A DNA stretch of 64,000 nucleotides from Streptomyces dangxiongensis. GTDB taxonomy: Bacteria; Actinomycetota; Actinomycetes; Streptomycetales; Streptomycetaceae. Below, in pieces: positions 44,877 to 53,039 of the stretch. Both the position numbers and the translations under genes were made by a program. Each line of letters opens with the position of its first letter. Within the stretch, counting starts at the first letter, position 1. The notes under the pieces are model-generated. The model did not search any database. It was not told the DNA's origin and saw nothing but the letters and a program-made list of their open reading frames with translations. Where the stretch lies: NCBI RefSeq assembly GCF_003675325.1, contig NZ_CP033073.1, positions 1,302,001 to 1,366,000 on the forward strand, in the 5' to 3' direction.

Positions 44877-45061
44877 GTGAGTTCCTCGAAGGGCGACGGG
44901 ACCTGCTCGTTCACGGAGCTGATCAGGGCGTTGAGGTCGATGCGGACCAGATCGACGTCCGCGATGCGCAGCGTGATGTCGCCGGTGAGGACGACCCCAC
45001 CGGCCAGCAGCCGGTCCAGGAGGTCGACCAGGGCGATCTCGCGGCGTTCGACTACGGTCAC
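44873..45061 (-). CDS. gvpS: Gas vesicle protein GvpS (small GvpA-like)
   Basis: A 62-aa GvpA-like protein. The shell fold is seen: LVDLLDRLLAGGVVLTGDITLRIADVDLVRIDLNALISSV. It is thought to be a minor shell or nucleation component, alongside GvpJ. GTG 45061 overlaps the gvpL stop by 4 bp, and the stop overlaps the gvpK start. Confidence 0.92.
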   Translation of the reverse strand: MTVVERREIALVDLLDRLLAGGVVLTGDITLRIADVDLVRIDLNALISSVNEQVPSPFEELT

Positions 45062-45837
45062 CGCACCTCCTCCGCCGCCGCGTCCTCTCCTGAGAACGAG
45101 TACGCGGCCCAGGGGCCGGTGAGTTCCACGCGGATCCCGGGCGCCTCGTCCTTCGTACGGTCGACCAGTTCCACGAACTCCTCGGAATGCGCCCGCGGCA
45201 CCAGATAGGCCGCGTTGAGCACATTGCGCCCCGCGGCGCCGGAGAGCGCCGCGTTCTGCGGGGGGTGCAGCCGGTGGTCCTCGGCGGGAGCGGAGAGACG
45301 CTCGTGCAGGGACCGCGCGAACGCCTCGGCGCGCTGCCACTTGTCCTCCCGCGCGTGGCTCTGCTCGCGTCGGCGGCGCAGGTAGTCCCGTCCGCTCGCG
45401 GGCTTCGCCGCGGCGGCGGGAGCCGGCTCGGCCGCCGGCTCCTCCTCCAGGTACACCTTCACCCCCCACTCGACCCGGCCGTCCAGGCGGTCGAGCAGAC
45501 GCCGGAAGCTGTCCTCCCGGGTCTCGATCATCGTGCGCAGGGCGCTGTCGTCCCGGAAGACGGTCGCGAGCCGCAGCGGCAACGGAGTGGTGACCGTGGT
45601 GAGCGCGTCGATCACGCCCTGGTGGGCGCGGGCGGTCGCGGCGAGCCAGTCCAGGTCCTCCAGGCGGGCCTTAAGCGCCTCCTCGGAGAAGTCGGCCTCC
45701 GGGACCGTGCTGACGACCGCGACCAGCCCGTGGTGGCGTACGAGGGCCGGCGGGGCGCCCCCGATGCCCGTCAACTGGGCCTGCAGAGGCGTCCCGAAGG
45801 GGCGGCAGACGGCGTACACGTACCGCAGTCCGGTCAT
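45058..45837 (-). CDS. gvpL: Gas vesicle protein GvpL (GvpF/L family)
   Basis: A 259-aa protein of the GvpF/L family. Typical blocks are GLRYVYAVCRPFGTPL, GLVAVVSTVPEADFSE, TPLPLRLATVFRDD and RVELTGPWAAYSF. A charged, Ala-rich insertion lies near residues 150-190. Such proteins form part of the Gvp chaperone/initiator complex. The gene is coupled by 4-bp overlaps with gvpJ and gvpS. Confidence 0.92.
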   Translation of the reverse strand: MTGLRYVYAVCRPFGTPLQAQLTGIGGAPPALVRHHGLVAVVSTVPEADFSEEALKARLEDLDWLAATARAHQGVIDALTTVTTPLPLRLATVFRDDSALRTMIETREDSFRRLLDRLDGRVEWGVKVYLEEEPAAEPAPAAAAKPASGRDYLRRRREQSHAREDKWQRAEAFARSLHERLSAPAEDHRLHPPQNAALSGAAGRNVLNAAYLVPRAHSEEFVELVDRTKDEAPGIRVELTGPWAAYSFSGEDAAAEEVR

Positions 45838-46169
45838 GGTGCCTCCTTCGGCGCGCGGCCCGGCTCCAGCTCCTCCAGCCGGGCAAGGCGTTCTCTCAGC
45901 TCGGCGTTCTCCCGGGCCAGCTCGTTCCGGCGGGCGCCGGAGGAGAGGGCCGGATCCGTCTCCCACCAGTCGATGCCCATTTCCTTGGCCTTGTCCACCG
46001 AGGCGACGATGAGCCGCAGCTTGATGGTGAGCAGTTCGATGTCGAGCAAGTTGATCTTGATGTCACCCGCGATGACGATGCCCTTGTCGAGCACACGCTC
46101 GAGGATGTCGGCGAGGTTGGCCCCCGAGCCCTGACCATAGGGCTCGGGGAGGCGACCGGGCATCGTCAT
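45834..46169 (-). CDS. gvpJ: Gas vesicle protein GvpJ (GvpA-like)
   Basis: A 111-aa protein. Its core, LADILERVLDKGIVIAGDIKINLLDIELLTIKLRLIVASVDKAKEMG, is the GvpA fold. The extended C-terminus is a charged helix (ELARENAELRERLARLEELE). GvpJ is a minor shell protein, probably at vesicle tips or in nucleation. It is coupled by 4-bp overlaps with gvpZ upstream and gvpL downstream. Confidence 0.9.
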   Translation of the reverse strand: MTMPGRLPEPYGQGSGANLADILERVLDKGIVIAGDIKINLLDIELLTIKLRLIVASVDKAKEMGIDWWETDPALSSGARRNELARENAELRERLARLEELEPGRAPKEAP

Positions 46170-47338
46170 CGACGGCCCCGGCTCTCGGCGTACTCGGGTT
46201 CCTCTTCCTCGGCCTCTTCTTCCTCGTCCTCGTACGCGTCCTCAGCGGGCTCCTCGTCCTCGGCGGCCTCCTCGTCCTCGTACGGTCCCTCTTCCTCGTC
46301 CTCGTACGCCTCGGGCTCGTCCTCGTCCTCGTAGCCCTCCTCGTCGCCCTCCTGAGCCTCTTCGTCGCCCTCCTGCGCCTCGTCCTCGTCTTCCTGGTCC
46401 TCCGCCTCGGCCTCGGGCTCGTCCGAGTCCTCGGCATCTTCGGCGCCTTCGCCGTTCTCGGCGTCCTCGGACTCCTCCTCGGCGACAGCGTCCTCGTGGC
46501 TCTTGACCACCTCGCCGTCACGGATCTCGCCGCGCCAGCCGTCCTCCGCCTCACCCTTGAGGGTGATGAAGCGGGCGAAGTTCTTCAGGTCCAGCCTGGC
46601 CCGGCGGCCCTGGGCGCGCCAGATGTTGCCGGTCTTCTCGAAGAGGCCGACCGGGTAGTACTCCATGACCAGCAGCACCCGGGTGAGGTTGTCCTCCAGG
46701 CGGTGGAAGGAGACCACGCCCTTGGTGGTGCCCTTGGCGCCCTCCGACGTCCACTGGATGCGGTAGTCCGGCACCTGCTCGGTCGTCTTCGCCTTCCAGC
46801 TACGGCTGGACCAGAAGACCTTGGCCTGCCAGTCGGACTGGGTGTCGTCGGAGCGGCCCGCGCTCTTGACGCCCTTGGCGAAGGTGGAGAAGTCCTGGTA
46901 CTGGGTCCACTGGTCGTAGGCGGTGCGCAGCGGCACGCCGACGTCGACGGATTCCATGATGACGACCGGCTTCTTGCCCGCGCCGCCCTTCTTGCCCTTG
47001 CCGCCCCCCAGGTTCTTGACGGCGTTCATCACGTTCTCCTTGACGTGGGAGGCACCCACCTCCAGCGCCGAACGCACAGGACCCTTGCCCTCGGCGAGCT
47101 TGCGCCCGCCGTCGAGCGCCATCTTGGCGAACCCCGGGCTGTTGCCCTCGGCGATGTCGGTCAGCTTGCCGGTGGTCTCACCGAGCTTGCGGCCGACGCC
47201 GGACAGCAGCCGGGTGGCCTGCGCGGACAGATACTCCCGGGCCTCCTCCTTCAACCGGTCGGCGGCCTCGCTGTGGGCGAGGGCGCTCAGCGGGTTGCTC
47301 GTGGCCTCGGAGTTGGCCGATCCGACGGACTCGGTCAT
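46166..47338 (-). CDS. gvpZ: GvpZ, SRPBCC-domain protein with acidic tail
   Basis: A 390-aa protein at the position of Streptomyces gvpZ. An N-terminal helical part (DRLKEEAREYLSAQATRLLSGVGRKLGE) precedes an SRPBCC/polyketide-cyclase-like domain at about residues 125-260 (VDVGVPLRTAYDQWTQYQDFSTFAKGV, RVLLVMEYYPVGLFEKTGNIW). The last 115 residues are almost entirely Glu, Asp, Ala and Tyr. The SRPBCC fold binds hydrophobic ligands. GvpZ is found mainly in actinobacterial clusters and its role is unclear. It is coupled by 4-bp overlaps with gvpY and gvpJ. Confidence 0.85.
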   Translation of the reverse strand: MTESVGSANSEATSNPLSALAHSEAADRLKEEAREYLSAQATRLLSGVGRKLGETTGKLTDIAEGNSPGFAKMALDGGRKLAEGKGPVRSALEVGASHVKENVMNAVKNLGGGKGKKGGAGKKPVVIMESVDVGVPLRTAYDQWTQYQDFSTFAKGVKSAGRSDDTQSDWQAKVFWSSRSWKAKTTEQVPDYRIQWTSEGAKGTTKGVVSFHRLEDNLTRVLLVMEYYPVGLFEKTGNIWRAQGRRARLDLKNFARFITLKGEAEDGWRGEIRDGEVVKSHEDAVAEEESEDAENGEGAEDAEDSDEPEAEAEDQEDEDEAQEGDEEAQEGDEEGYEDEDEPEAYEDEEEGPYEDEEAAEDEEPAEDAYEDEEEEAEEEEPEYAESRGRR

Positions 47339-48279
47339 CGGTCATCGCCGCCCTTCGAATGCCGGGAGGCCGCGCGCCGGGCGGTACCGCCGGCCGCACC
47401 CGTCTTCTTCGTGGTCGTCCTGCCGGCCGCGCCCGTCTTCTTGGCCGCCGTCTTCTTGGCGGGAGCCGACTTCTTGGCCGGAGCCGTCTTCTTGGCCGCG
47501 GCCTTCTTGGCGGGAGCCTGCTTGGCGGCGGGAGCCTTCTTGGCGGGAGCCTTCTGCGCGGGAGCCTTCTTGGCAGGAGCCTGCTTGGCGGCGGGAGCCT
47601 TCTTGGCAGGAGCCTTCTTGGCAGGAGCCTTCTTCGCCGGCCGTTCTTCCGGCTCTTCCTCTTCCGGCTCCTCTTCCTCCTCTTCCTCCTCTTCCTCTTC
47701 CGGCTCCTCTTCCTCTTCCTCTTCCTCTTCCGGCTCCTCTTCCTCTTCCTCCTCCGGCTCCTCTTCCTCTTCCTCCTCCGGCTCCTCTTCCTCTTCCGCC
47801 TCCGGCTCTTCCTCTTCCGCCTCCGGCTCTTCCTCTTCCGGCTCTTCCTCCTCCGGCTCTTCCTCCTGGGCCTCGGAACCGGCGCCCCGGTCCTCTTCGC
47901 CCTCGTCGCCCTGGTCGTCCTCCGGCTCGGCGGACTGCTCGTCCTCGGAGTCGCCCGGGGTGACGCCGGCCGCCTGGTCGCGCACCTTGGCGGTGCGGCT
48001 GTGCAACCGGTCGGCGAGCGCGTTGATCTGCCGCTCGGCCAGCCCACCGGTGGCAGCCTTGCCGACGCCCCGCAGGTCCTGGCGTAGCTGGTCCCCGATC
48101 TCCTTGAACTGGGGGTTGTTCTGGAGCTGTTGGCTCACCACGTCCGCGAGCATCTTCGGACTCAGGTTGAGCTTCTTCCCGGCCACGAAGGAACCGACGG
48201 CGAGCGCCATCTTCAGTTTCTTCGTCCGTCCGAGGAAGTATCCGGCCCCTACGGCGAGGCCCAGTGCCGTTCGGTTCAT
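47335..48279 (-). CDS. gvpY: GvpY, membrane-like N-terminus with acidic and Lys-rich repeats
   Basis: A 314-aa protein at the position of Streptomyces gvpY. The N-terminus has two short hydrophobic stretches (ALGLAVGAGYFLG, MALAVGSFVAG). A Glu-dominated region covers residues 136-212 (repeats like EPEEEEP). Residues 213-292 are Lys/Ala/Pro repeats (PAKKAPAKK), like histone-H1 tails. The two opposite-charge blocks sit side by side. Function unknown; phase-separating or shell-attaching behaviour is speculation. It begins 1 bp after the gvpG stop. Confidence 0.85.
   Translation of the reverse strand: MNRTALGLAVGAGYFLGRTKKLKMALAVGSFVAGKKLNLSPKMLADVVSQQLQNNPQFKEIGDQLRQDLRGVGKAATGGLAERQINALADRLHSRTAKVRDQAAGVTPGDSEDEQSAEPEDDQGDEGEEDRGAGSEAQEEEPEEEEPEEEEPEAEEEEPEAEEEEEPEEEEEEEPEEEEEEEPEEEEEEEEEPEEEEEEEEEEEPEEEEPEERPAKKAPAKKAPAKKAPAAKQAPAKKAPAQKAPAKKAPAAKQAPAKKAAAKKTAPAKKSAPAKKTAAKKTGAAGRTTTKKTGAAGGTARRAASRHSKGGDDR
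47644..47870. repeat. Polypyrimidine/polypurine repeat tract in gvpY
   Basis: The plus strand is almost pure CTC/TTC repeats with occasional CCGGCT interruptions over about 225 bp, encoding the GvpY Glu block. Such tracts slip easily and can adopt triplex (H-DNA) structure. Confidence 0.85.
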
Positions 48280-48280
48280 C

Positions 48281-48538
48281 TCACGTCCCGTTGCCTGTGG
48301 TGTCGCCGGAGCGCACAGTGGTCTCCAGCCGGTCGAGGAGTTCGTCCTCGCGCTGGTCGAACTCCTCCTCGGTGATCTCTCCCGCCTCCAGTTGTTCCTC
48401 GAGGCGGGCGAGCTCGGCCCGTACGGTGGCGGGGTCGTAGTAGATCCGTTCCGCCTCCTGGAGCACCTGCCTGACGGCCCACGCGCTGCCGCGTACGGGC
48501 GCGAACGGCAGCATCAGCACCTCGCCGATCAGTCCCAC
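48281..48538 (-). CDS. gvpG: Gas vesicle protein GvpG
   Basis: An 85-aa protein, typical of GvpG (MLPFAPVRGSAWAVRQVLQEAERIYYDP, then EEQLEAGEITEEEFDQREDELLDRLE). It is needed for vesicle assembly with GvpF/L. The gene lies 31 bp after gvpF and 1 bp before gvpY. Confidence 0.95.
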   Translation of the reverse strand: MGLIGEVLMLPFAPVRGSAWAVRQVLQEAERIYYDPATVRAELARLEEQLEAGEITEEEFDQREDELLDRLETTVRSGDTTGNGT

Positions 48539-48569
48539 GGTGTTCTCCTCTCCGTCCGGGCCGGGAGCC

Positions 48570-49340
48570 CTACTGCGCTCCGGCGCCGGCGCCGGCCGTG
48601 CTGCCGGACGACTGGGCGGGACCCGGTTCCACGAAGCTGTACGGCGGCAGGGGCCCGTTGACCCTCAATTCCAGATGGGCGTGGCTCTGGCGCACCTGCT
48701 CCACAGCGGCCAGGAAACGCTCGGCCGAGTCCCGCGCGACGAGGAACGACACGTTCAGCAGCCAGCCGGTGGACTCGGGGCCCACGCTGACCGCGGCGGC
48801 GGCCGGTGTCAGCAGACTCTGCACCTCGCTCGCGTCCACGGCCTCCTTGGCCTTGACGGCGGAGGCGACCATCTCGCCGAGGCGGATCTTGTCGTCGTAG
48901 CTGCCGCCGCCGGACCGGCGGTTGGTCTCCGCGAGGGAGCGCAGCTCCGTGTTCTCGGCCATCACCAGGTGCAGCACGGCCTCCTCGATGTGAGTGGCCT
49001 TGACGTTGTACTCGACCTTGCCGTCCAGCTCCCGCAACCGCTCCTGGTAGTGCTCGGCGCGCGCGGTGAGCACCTGGGTGACGGAGTCGTCGTCATCGGC
49101 GATGCTGCCGAAGCGCATGGGCAGGATGCAGCCGCCCGCACCGGTCTCGGCCAGCAGGTTCTGGTGCGCGAGCAGGTCCCTGCGCTTGGGGCGCAGGTCC
49201 TCGGGGGCGTCGCTGACCACGGCGGTCAGCTCCCCGGCCGTGAGCAGGCGCACCGGGCGGGCCGGCTGGCCCACGCCGGTCATGCCCTCGGGCAGCGCGG
49301 GGTGGGACCGTGCGGTGATCCCGTAGACGTAGGTGCTCAC
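48570..49340 (-). CDS. gvpF: Gas vesicle protein GvpF
   Basis: A 256-aa GvpF/L-family protein. Family blocks: [53 protein letters not shown] and [12 protein letters not shown]. GvpF binds GvpA and is part of the assembly complex. ATG 49340 overlaps the gvpA stop by 4 bp. The C-terminus is a Gly/Ala/Ser tail. Confidence 0.95.
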   Translation of the reverse strand: MSTYVYGITARSHPALPEGMTGVGQPARPVRLLTAGELTAVVSDAPEDLRPKRRDLLAHQNLLAETGAGGCILPMRFGSIADDDDSVTQVLTARAEHYQERLRELDGKVEYNVKATHIEEAVLHLVMAENTELRSLAETNRRSGGGSYDDKIRLGEMVASAVKAKEAVDASEVQSLLTPAAAAVSVGPESTGWLLNVSFLVARDSAERFLAAVEQVRQSHAHLELRVNGPLPPYSFVEPGPAQSSGSTAGAGAGAQ

Positions 49341-49759
49341 TCCTGCTCCTCCTTCCGGCGCGCCGGAGCCTTACGGGCACGCGGGCGGGACTGGGTCTCC
49401 CCTTCCGAGCGCGCCTGCTTGAAGGCGTCGGATACCGTCTCCGCGGCGCCGGACAGCGCTCCCTTGGACTTGCCGCGGGCGCCGGACTCGGTGACCTCGC
49501 CCACGATCTCGGGCAGGCCCGGGCTCTTGTTCGGGCCGGACTCCAGGTCGAGGCGGTTACAGGCCTCGGCGAAACGCAGATAGGTGTCGACGCTGGCCAC
49601 GACGACCCGGACGTCGATCTTCAGGATCTCGATGCCGACCAGAGAGACGCGGACGAACGCGTCGATCACGAGGCCCCGGTCCAGGACCAGTTCAAGTACG
49701 TCGTAGAGGCCGCTGCTGCCGCCTCCACCTCCGCTCTGCTGTGCCGGAACAACAGTCAT
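49337..49759 (-). CDS. gvpA: Gas vesicle shell protein GvpA
   Basis: A 140-aa GvpA, the main structural protein. The conserved core is [56 protein letters not shown] 12-residue Gly/Ser/Gln N-terminus and a 60-residue basic C-terminal extension ([12 protein letters not shown]) make it about twice the length of classical 70-aa GvpA. This is common in Streptomyces. It is second in the operon, 77 bp after gvpO. Confidence 0.95.
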   Translation of the reverse strand: MTVVPAQQSGGGGGSSGLYDVLELVLDRGLVIDAFVRVSLVGIEILKIDVRVVVASVDTYLRFAEACNRLDLESGPNKSPGLPEIVGEVTESGARGKSKGALSGAAETVSDAFKQARSEGETQSRPRARKAPARRKEEQE

Positions 49760-49836
49760 GCCGGCGATTCCTCCTCGTGTGTAGTCGGTCGCTGTCTAGT
49801 AGGTCGCGGTGTGCGCGGGCGGACGGGCGCGGTGGC

Positions 49837-50217
49837 TCACCGGCGCGCGTCGGCCCTGCCGCGTTCGTACCGGCGGACGCGGCGGTACCCGGTGAGCTGC
49901 CCCTGCGGGTCCAGTTCGACCTGGTAGCTGCCCATCAGGCTCATCGTGTCGGGGACTCTCGACAGTTCGAGTACCTCGACCTCCAGTGACCACCCGTCCT
50001 CCGTCTGCTCGAACGAGGACACCGACTCGGGTTCGAGCCCGGTGAGTTCGGCGAGCTGGGCGCGCGCCTGGCGCAACACGTCCATGAGGGCCGGGCGGCG
50101 GCCGCCCGCCGTGGAGCTTCCCTTGTTCTCGTGTGACTCCTGTGGCTCCTGTGAATCCTCGGAGCCGGGAGTTTTCCGTGTTTTTTGTGACTGGGATGTG
50201 TTCTCTGTGTTCGACAT
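49837..50217 (-). CDS. gvpO: Gas vesicle protein GvpO
   Basis: A 126-aa protein that begins the operon. The conserved C-terminal part is RQARAQLAELTGLEPESVSSF, then DGWSLEVEVLELSRVPDTMSLMGSYQVELD and GYRRVRRYERG. The N-terminal 40 residues are Ser/Thr/Glu-rich. ATG 50217 follows GGAGAGG. GvpO is thought to help regulate or assemble. No gvpN (AAA ATPase) or gvpC is present, as in other Streptomyces clusters. Confidence 0.93.
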   Translation of the reverse strand: MSNTENTSQSQKTRKTPGSEDSQEPQESHENKGSSTAGGRRPALMDVLRQARAQLAELTGLEPESVSSFEQTEDGWSLEVEVLELSRVPDTMSLMGSYQVELDPQGQLTGYRRVRRYERGRADARR

Positions 50218-50414
50218 GGCCACCTCTCTCCTGCGTGTGGCCGCCACATCCGTGGCCAAACCTTCAGGAGCAGATGGGTGCCACCCGCATATCGTCGTGC
50301 CTGGTCAGAGCGGGTACGTGTGCCACGCACTCAGTGCCGTGCGGCGGTCCCAGGTCGGCGGCACCGCGACGGCCACGGTCGGCGAGGCCGGCTCCCGGCG
50401 TACTCCCTCGCGCC

Positions 50415-50449
50415 CCGGCCGCCGGGGAAGACGCTTCCCCGGCGGCCGG
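50415..50449 (-). terminator. 16-bp hairpin downstream of transketolase
   Basis: A perfect 16-bp stem (50415-50430 with 50434-50449) encloses a 3-nt loop (ACG). It sits 46 bp after the transketolase stop and before the gas-vesicle operon promoter region, insulating the two minus-strand units. Confidence 0.75.
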
Positions 50450-50495
50450 ATCTCCACCGTGCGGGGCCCGACCGCGGCCCGCGCGCCGCCGTCGC

Positions 50496-52343
50496 TCAGC
50501 GCACGACCGCCTCCTCGACCAGCATCCTGGCGGCGGCCACGATGCCCACGGAGTCGATACCGGCCGCGTGGAGCTGCTCGTCGGGCGCGGCGGAGCCCGG
50601 CATGGTGCGCACCGCCAGCCGGACCAGGCGGGGCACGGGCCGGCCGTCGCCGAACACCTCCGCGACGGCGTCACCGAGGCCGCCCTCCGCGTGGTGGTCC
50701 TCGACGGTGAGCAGGCAGCCGGTCTCCTCGGCGGCCCGGCTCAGGGTCTCGGCGTCGACCGGCTTGACCGAGTACAGGTCGACGACCCGCACCCGGATGC
50801 CGTCCTCGGCGAGCCGGTCGGCGGCGGCCAGCGCCTCGGGCACGGTGACCCCGGCCGCGAGGACGGTCAGCCGGTCGTCGTCGCTGGAGCGCAGCGTCTT
50901 GCTGCCGCCCACCGGGAACTCCTCGTCGGGCCCGTAGATCACCGGGGACTTGCCGCGGGAGGTGCGCAGATAGCGGATGCCGTCGAGGCCGGCCATGGCC
51001 GCCACCAGCTTCGCGGTCTGGTTGCCGTCGCAGGGGTAGAGCACGGTCGAGCCGTACACGGACCGGAACATCGCCAGATCCTCCAGGCCCATCTGCGAGG
51101 GCCCGTCCTGCCCGATCGAGACACCGGCGTGCGAGCCCACCAGGTTGATCCCGGAGCCGCTGACGGCCGCCATGCGCACGAAGTCGTGGGCCCGGGAGAG
51201 GAAGGCGGCGAACGTCGAGGCGTACGGCACCCATCCCCGTGCGGCCATGCCGACGGCCGTGGCGACGAGCTGCTGCTCGGCGATGTAGCACTCGAAGAAC
51301 CGGTCGGGGTGGGCCTTGCCGAACTCCTCGGTGCGGGTGGAGTCGCCGACCTCGCCGTCCAGGGCGACGACGTCGCCGCGGGCGGCGCCGAGCGCGGCGA
51401 GGGCCTTGCCGAAGGCGTCCCGGGTGGCAACTTCCTCCCCCAGGTCGAAGGACGGAAGCTGAAGCGGCTCGGTGGTGACCGAGCTCGGCGCGGCGGCGGC
51501 CTGCGGCTCGCTGACCCGGACGTGCAGCTCGCGCGGCCCGCCGAGTTCGGCGATGGCGTCCTCGGCCTCGGTCAGCGGCTTGCCGTGCAGGCCCTCACGG
51601 TCCTCGACGGCGGCGACGCCCTTGCCCTTGAGGGTGCGGGCGAGGATCACGGTGGGCTGCCCGGTCGTGGACAGCGCCTCGCCGTAGGCCCGGTCGATCT
51701 TGTCGACGTCGTGCCCGTCGATCTCGATCGTGTGCCAGCCGAACGCCTGGAAGCGGCGGGCGTAGGCGTCCAGGTCGTGGCCGTGCCGGGTGGGGCCGCG
51801 CTGTCCGAGCCGGTTGACGTCCACGATCGCGATCAGGTTGTCGAGGCTCTCGAAGCCGGCGTGTTCGGCGGCCTCCCACACCGAGCCCTCCGCCAGCTCG
51901 CTGTCGCCGCACAGCACCCAGACCCGGTAGTCGGTGCGGTCCAGCCGCTTGCCGGCGAGGGCGATGCCGACCCCGACCGGCAGGCCCTGGCCGAGGGAGC
52001 CGGTGGCCGTCTCGACCCAGGGCAGCCGCCGCGGCGTCGGATGGCCCTCCAGCCGGCTGCCGAGCTTGCGGAAGGTGACGAGTTCGCCGTCCTCGATGGC
52101 GCCGGCCGCCTTGTACGCGGCGTACAGCAGGGGCGAGGCGTGTCCCTTGGAGAGCACGAAGCGGTCGTTCGCGGAGTGCTCGGGGCGTTCGAAGTCGTAG
52201 CGCAGATGGTTCGCGAGCAGGACGGCCACCAGGTCGGCGGCGGACATCGAGGACGTGGGGTGCCCGGATCCCGCGGCGGCGGACGCCCGCACGCTGTCCA
52301 CACGTAGCTGCTGTCCCAGTTCGGCCAGTTCGGCGGTCTTCAT
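50496..52343 (-). CDS. Transketolase
   Basis: A 615-aa ThDP enzyme that transfers two-carbon units in the pentose phosphate pathway. It is shorter than classical TktA (about 660-700 aa) and fits the transketolase-like actinobacterial form. Motifs: SGHPTSSMSAADLVAVL, LSKGHASPLLYA, the ThDP/metal motif GDSELAEGSVWEAAEHA ending VDVNRLGQ, and RFFECYIAEQQLVATAVGMAARG with a Glu near ThDP. HAGVSIGQDGPSQM carries active-site His. ATG 52343 overlaps the upstream small ORF stop by 4 bp. Confidence 0.92.
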   Translation of the reverse strand: MKTAELAELGQQLRVDSVRASAAAGSGHPTSSMSAADLVAVLLANHLRYDFERPEHSANDRFVLSKGHASPLLYAAYKAAGAIEDGELVTFRKLGSRLEGHPTPRRLPWVETATGSLGQGLPVGVGIALAGKRLDRTDYRVWVLCGDSELAEGSVWEAAEHAGFESLDNLIAIVDVNRLGQRGPTRHGHDLDAYARRFQAFGWHTIEIDGHDVDKIDRAYGEALSTTGQPTVILARTLKGKGVAAVEDREGLHGKPLTEAEDAIAELGGPRELHVRVSEPQAAAAPSSVTTEPLQLPSFDLGEEVATRDAFGKALAALGAARGDVVALDGEVGDSTRTEEFGKAHPDRFFECYIAEQQLVATAVGMAARGWVPYASTFAAFLSRAHDFVRMAAVSGSGINLVGSHAGVSIGQDGPSQMGLEDLAMFRSVYGSTVLYPCDGNQTAKLVAAMAGLDGIRYLRTSRGKSPVIYGPDEEFPVGGSKTLRSSDDDRLTVLAAGVTVPEALAAADRLAEDGIRVRVVDLYSVKPVDAETLSRAAEETGCLLTVEDHHAEGGLGDAVAEVFGDGRPVPRLVRLAVRTMPGSAAPDEQLHAAGIDSVGIVAAARMLVEEAVVR

Positions 52344-52669
52344 CGGTCTCCTTGGTCTCGGCGTTCGGCGTTCTGCCTCGGGGTTCTGCGTTCTGTGTTC
52401 CGGGTTCGGCGTTCGGCGTCGGCGTTCCGCGTTCGGCCTTCAGTCGGGCGGTTCGCGCGGTCCTCGGGGTCGGGGGTGTCGTGGGCGGCGCGGTTGTCCT
52501 GGGTCTCGGGGGTGTCGGTGCGCCTGACGGGGCCGGGGGCCGGATGCTCCGGGCCGGTCCTGGCGGGCTCGCCGCCGGGCCGGTCGCGTACGGGTTCGCC
52601 GCCCGGGCGGTTGCGGGCGGGCTGGTCCTTCTCGTGCGTGCGGTGGGTCCGGCCGGTCTCGCGCGTCAT
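52340..52669 (-). CDS. Small Arg/Glu/Thr-rich ORF coupled to transketolase
   Basis: A 109-aa ORF. ATG 52669 has GGGAG 7 nt upstream. Its stop overlaps the transketolase start (ATGA), so translation would be coupled. The product is low complexity and charged, with repeats such as NRPGGEPVRDRPGGEPAR and RRTRNxERRT. It is encoded by GGCGTTC-type DNA repeats at about 52355-52440. No family is recognised. It could be a real small protein or a regulated leader. Confidence 0.4.
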   Translation of the reverse strand: MTRETGRTHRTHEKDQPARNRPGGEPVRDRPGGEPARTGPEHPAPGPVRRTDTPETQDNRAAHDTPDPEDRANRPTEGRTRNADAERRTRNTERRTPRQNAERRDQGDR

Positions 52670-53039
52670 GGTCGTCTCCCGGGTGTGCGGACGGCCGTTC
52701 CGGGCCGCCCGGTGGCCGCGCCGCTGACGGTGGGGCCAGGTCCCGGGAACCGGCCGGGCCCCTGCGAGCCCGGCCGGACGCCCTGGCGCGGCGGTACGGC
52801 GTCCGGCACCCGGCCGGCGGCGTCCCGGGACGCATGCGCGTGCGGGGCGGCCTTCGAGGCTGTGGCCCCTCCGGAGACTTCCGCGTAACCGGGGCCGGGG
52901 CACCCAAACGCCGGGCGGGTCACCCGTACGCCGGGCGGGTACGCGGACCGCGGCGGCGTTTCGCGCGGGCCGCTCTCGGTCACCCGGCCCGGGACCGACG
53001 CCCACCGCACCCCGAGCCGCCCCCGCGCGGAGGTATTCC
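52670..53039. other. Non-coding interval before the F420-dependent gene
   Basis: 370 bp between divergent genes, with no gene supported. It holds the 20-bp tandem repeat at 52901-52940 and, at its right end, the GGAGG ribosome site of the oxidoreductase. Promoters for both directions are expected here but not identified. Confidence 0.5.
52901..52940. repeat. Two 20-bp tandem repeats
   Basis: CACCCAAACGCCGGGCGGGT at 52901-52920 is followed at once by the same 20 bp with two changes (AA to GT) at 52921-52940. The position, about 100 bp before the oxidoreductase start, would fit a regulator site, but this is unproven. Confidence 0.7.

Noticed and set aside
46496..48661. Plus-strand 721-residue frame rich in Ser and Gly over gvpZ-gvpY
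   Set aside because: It is the complement of Glu/Lys codons in the low-complexity tails of gvpY and gvpZ, with no independent ribosome site or family pattern.
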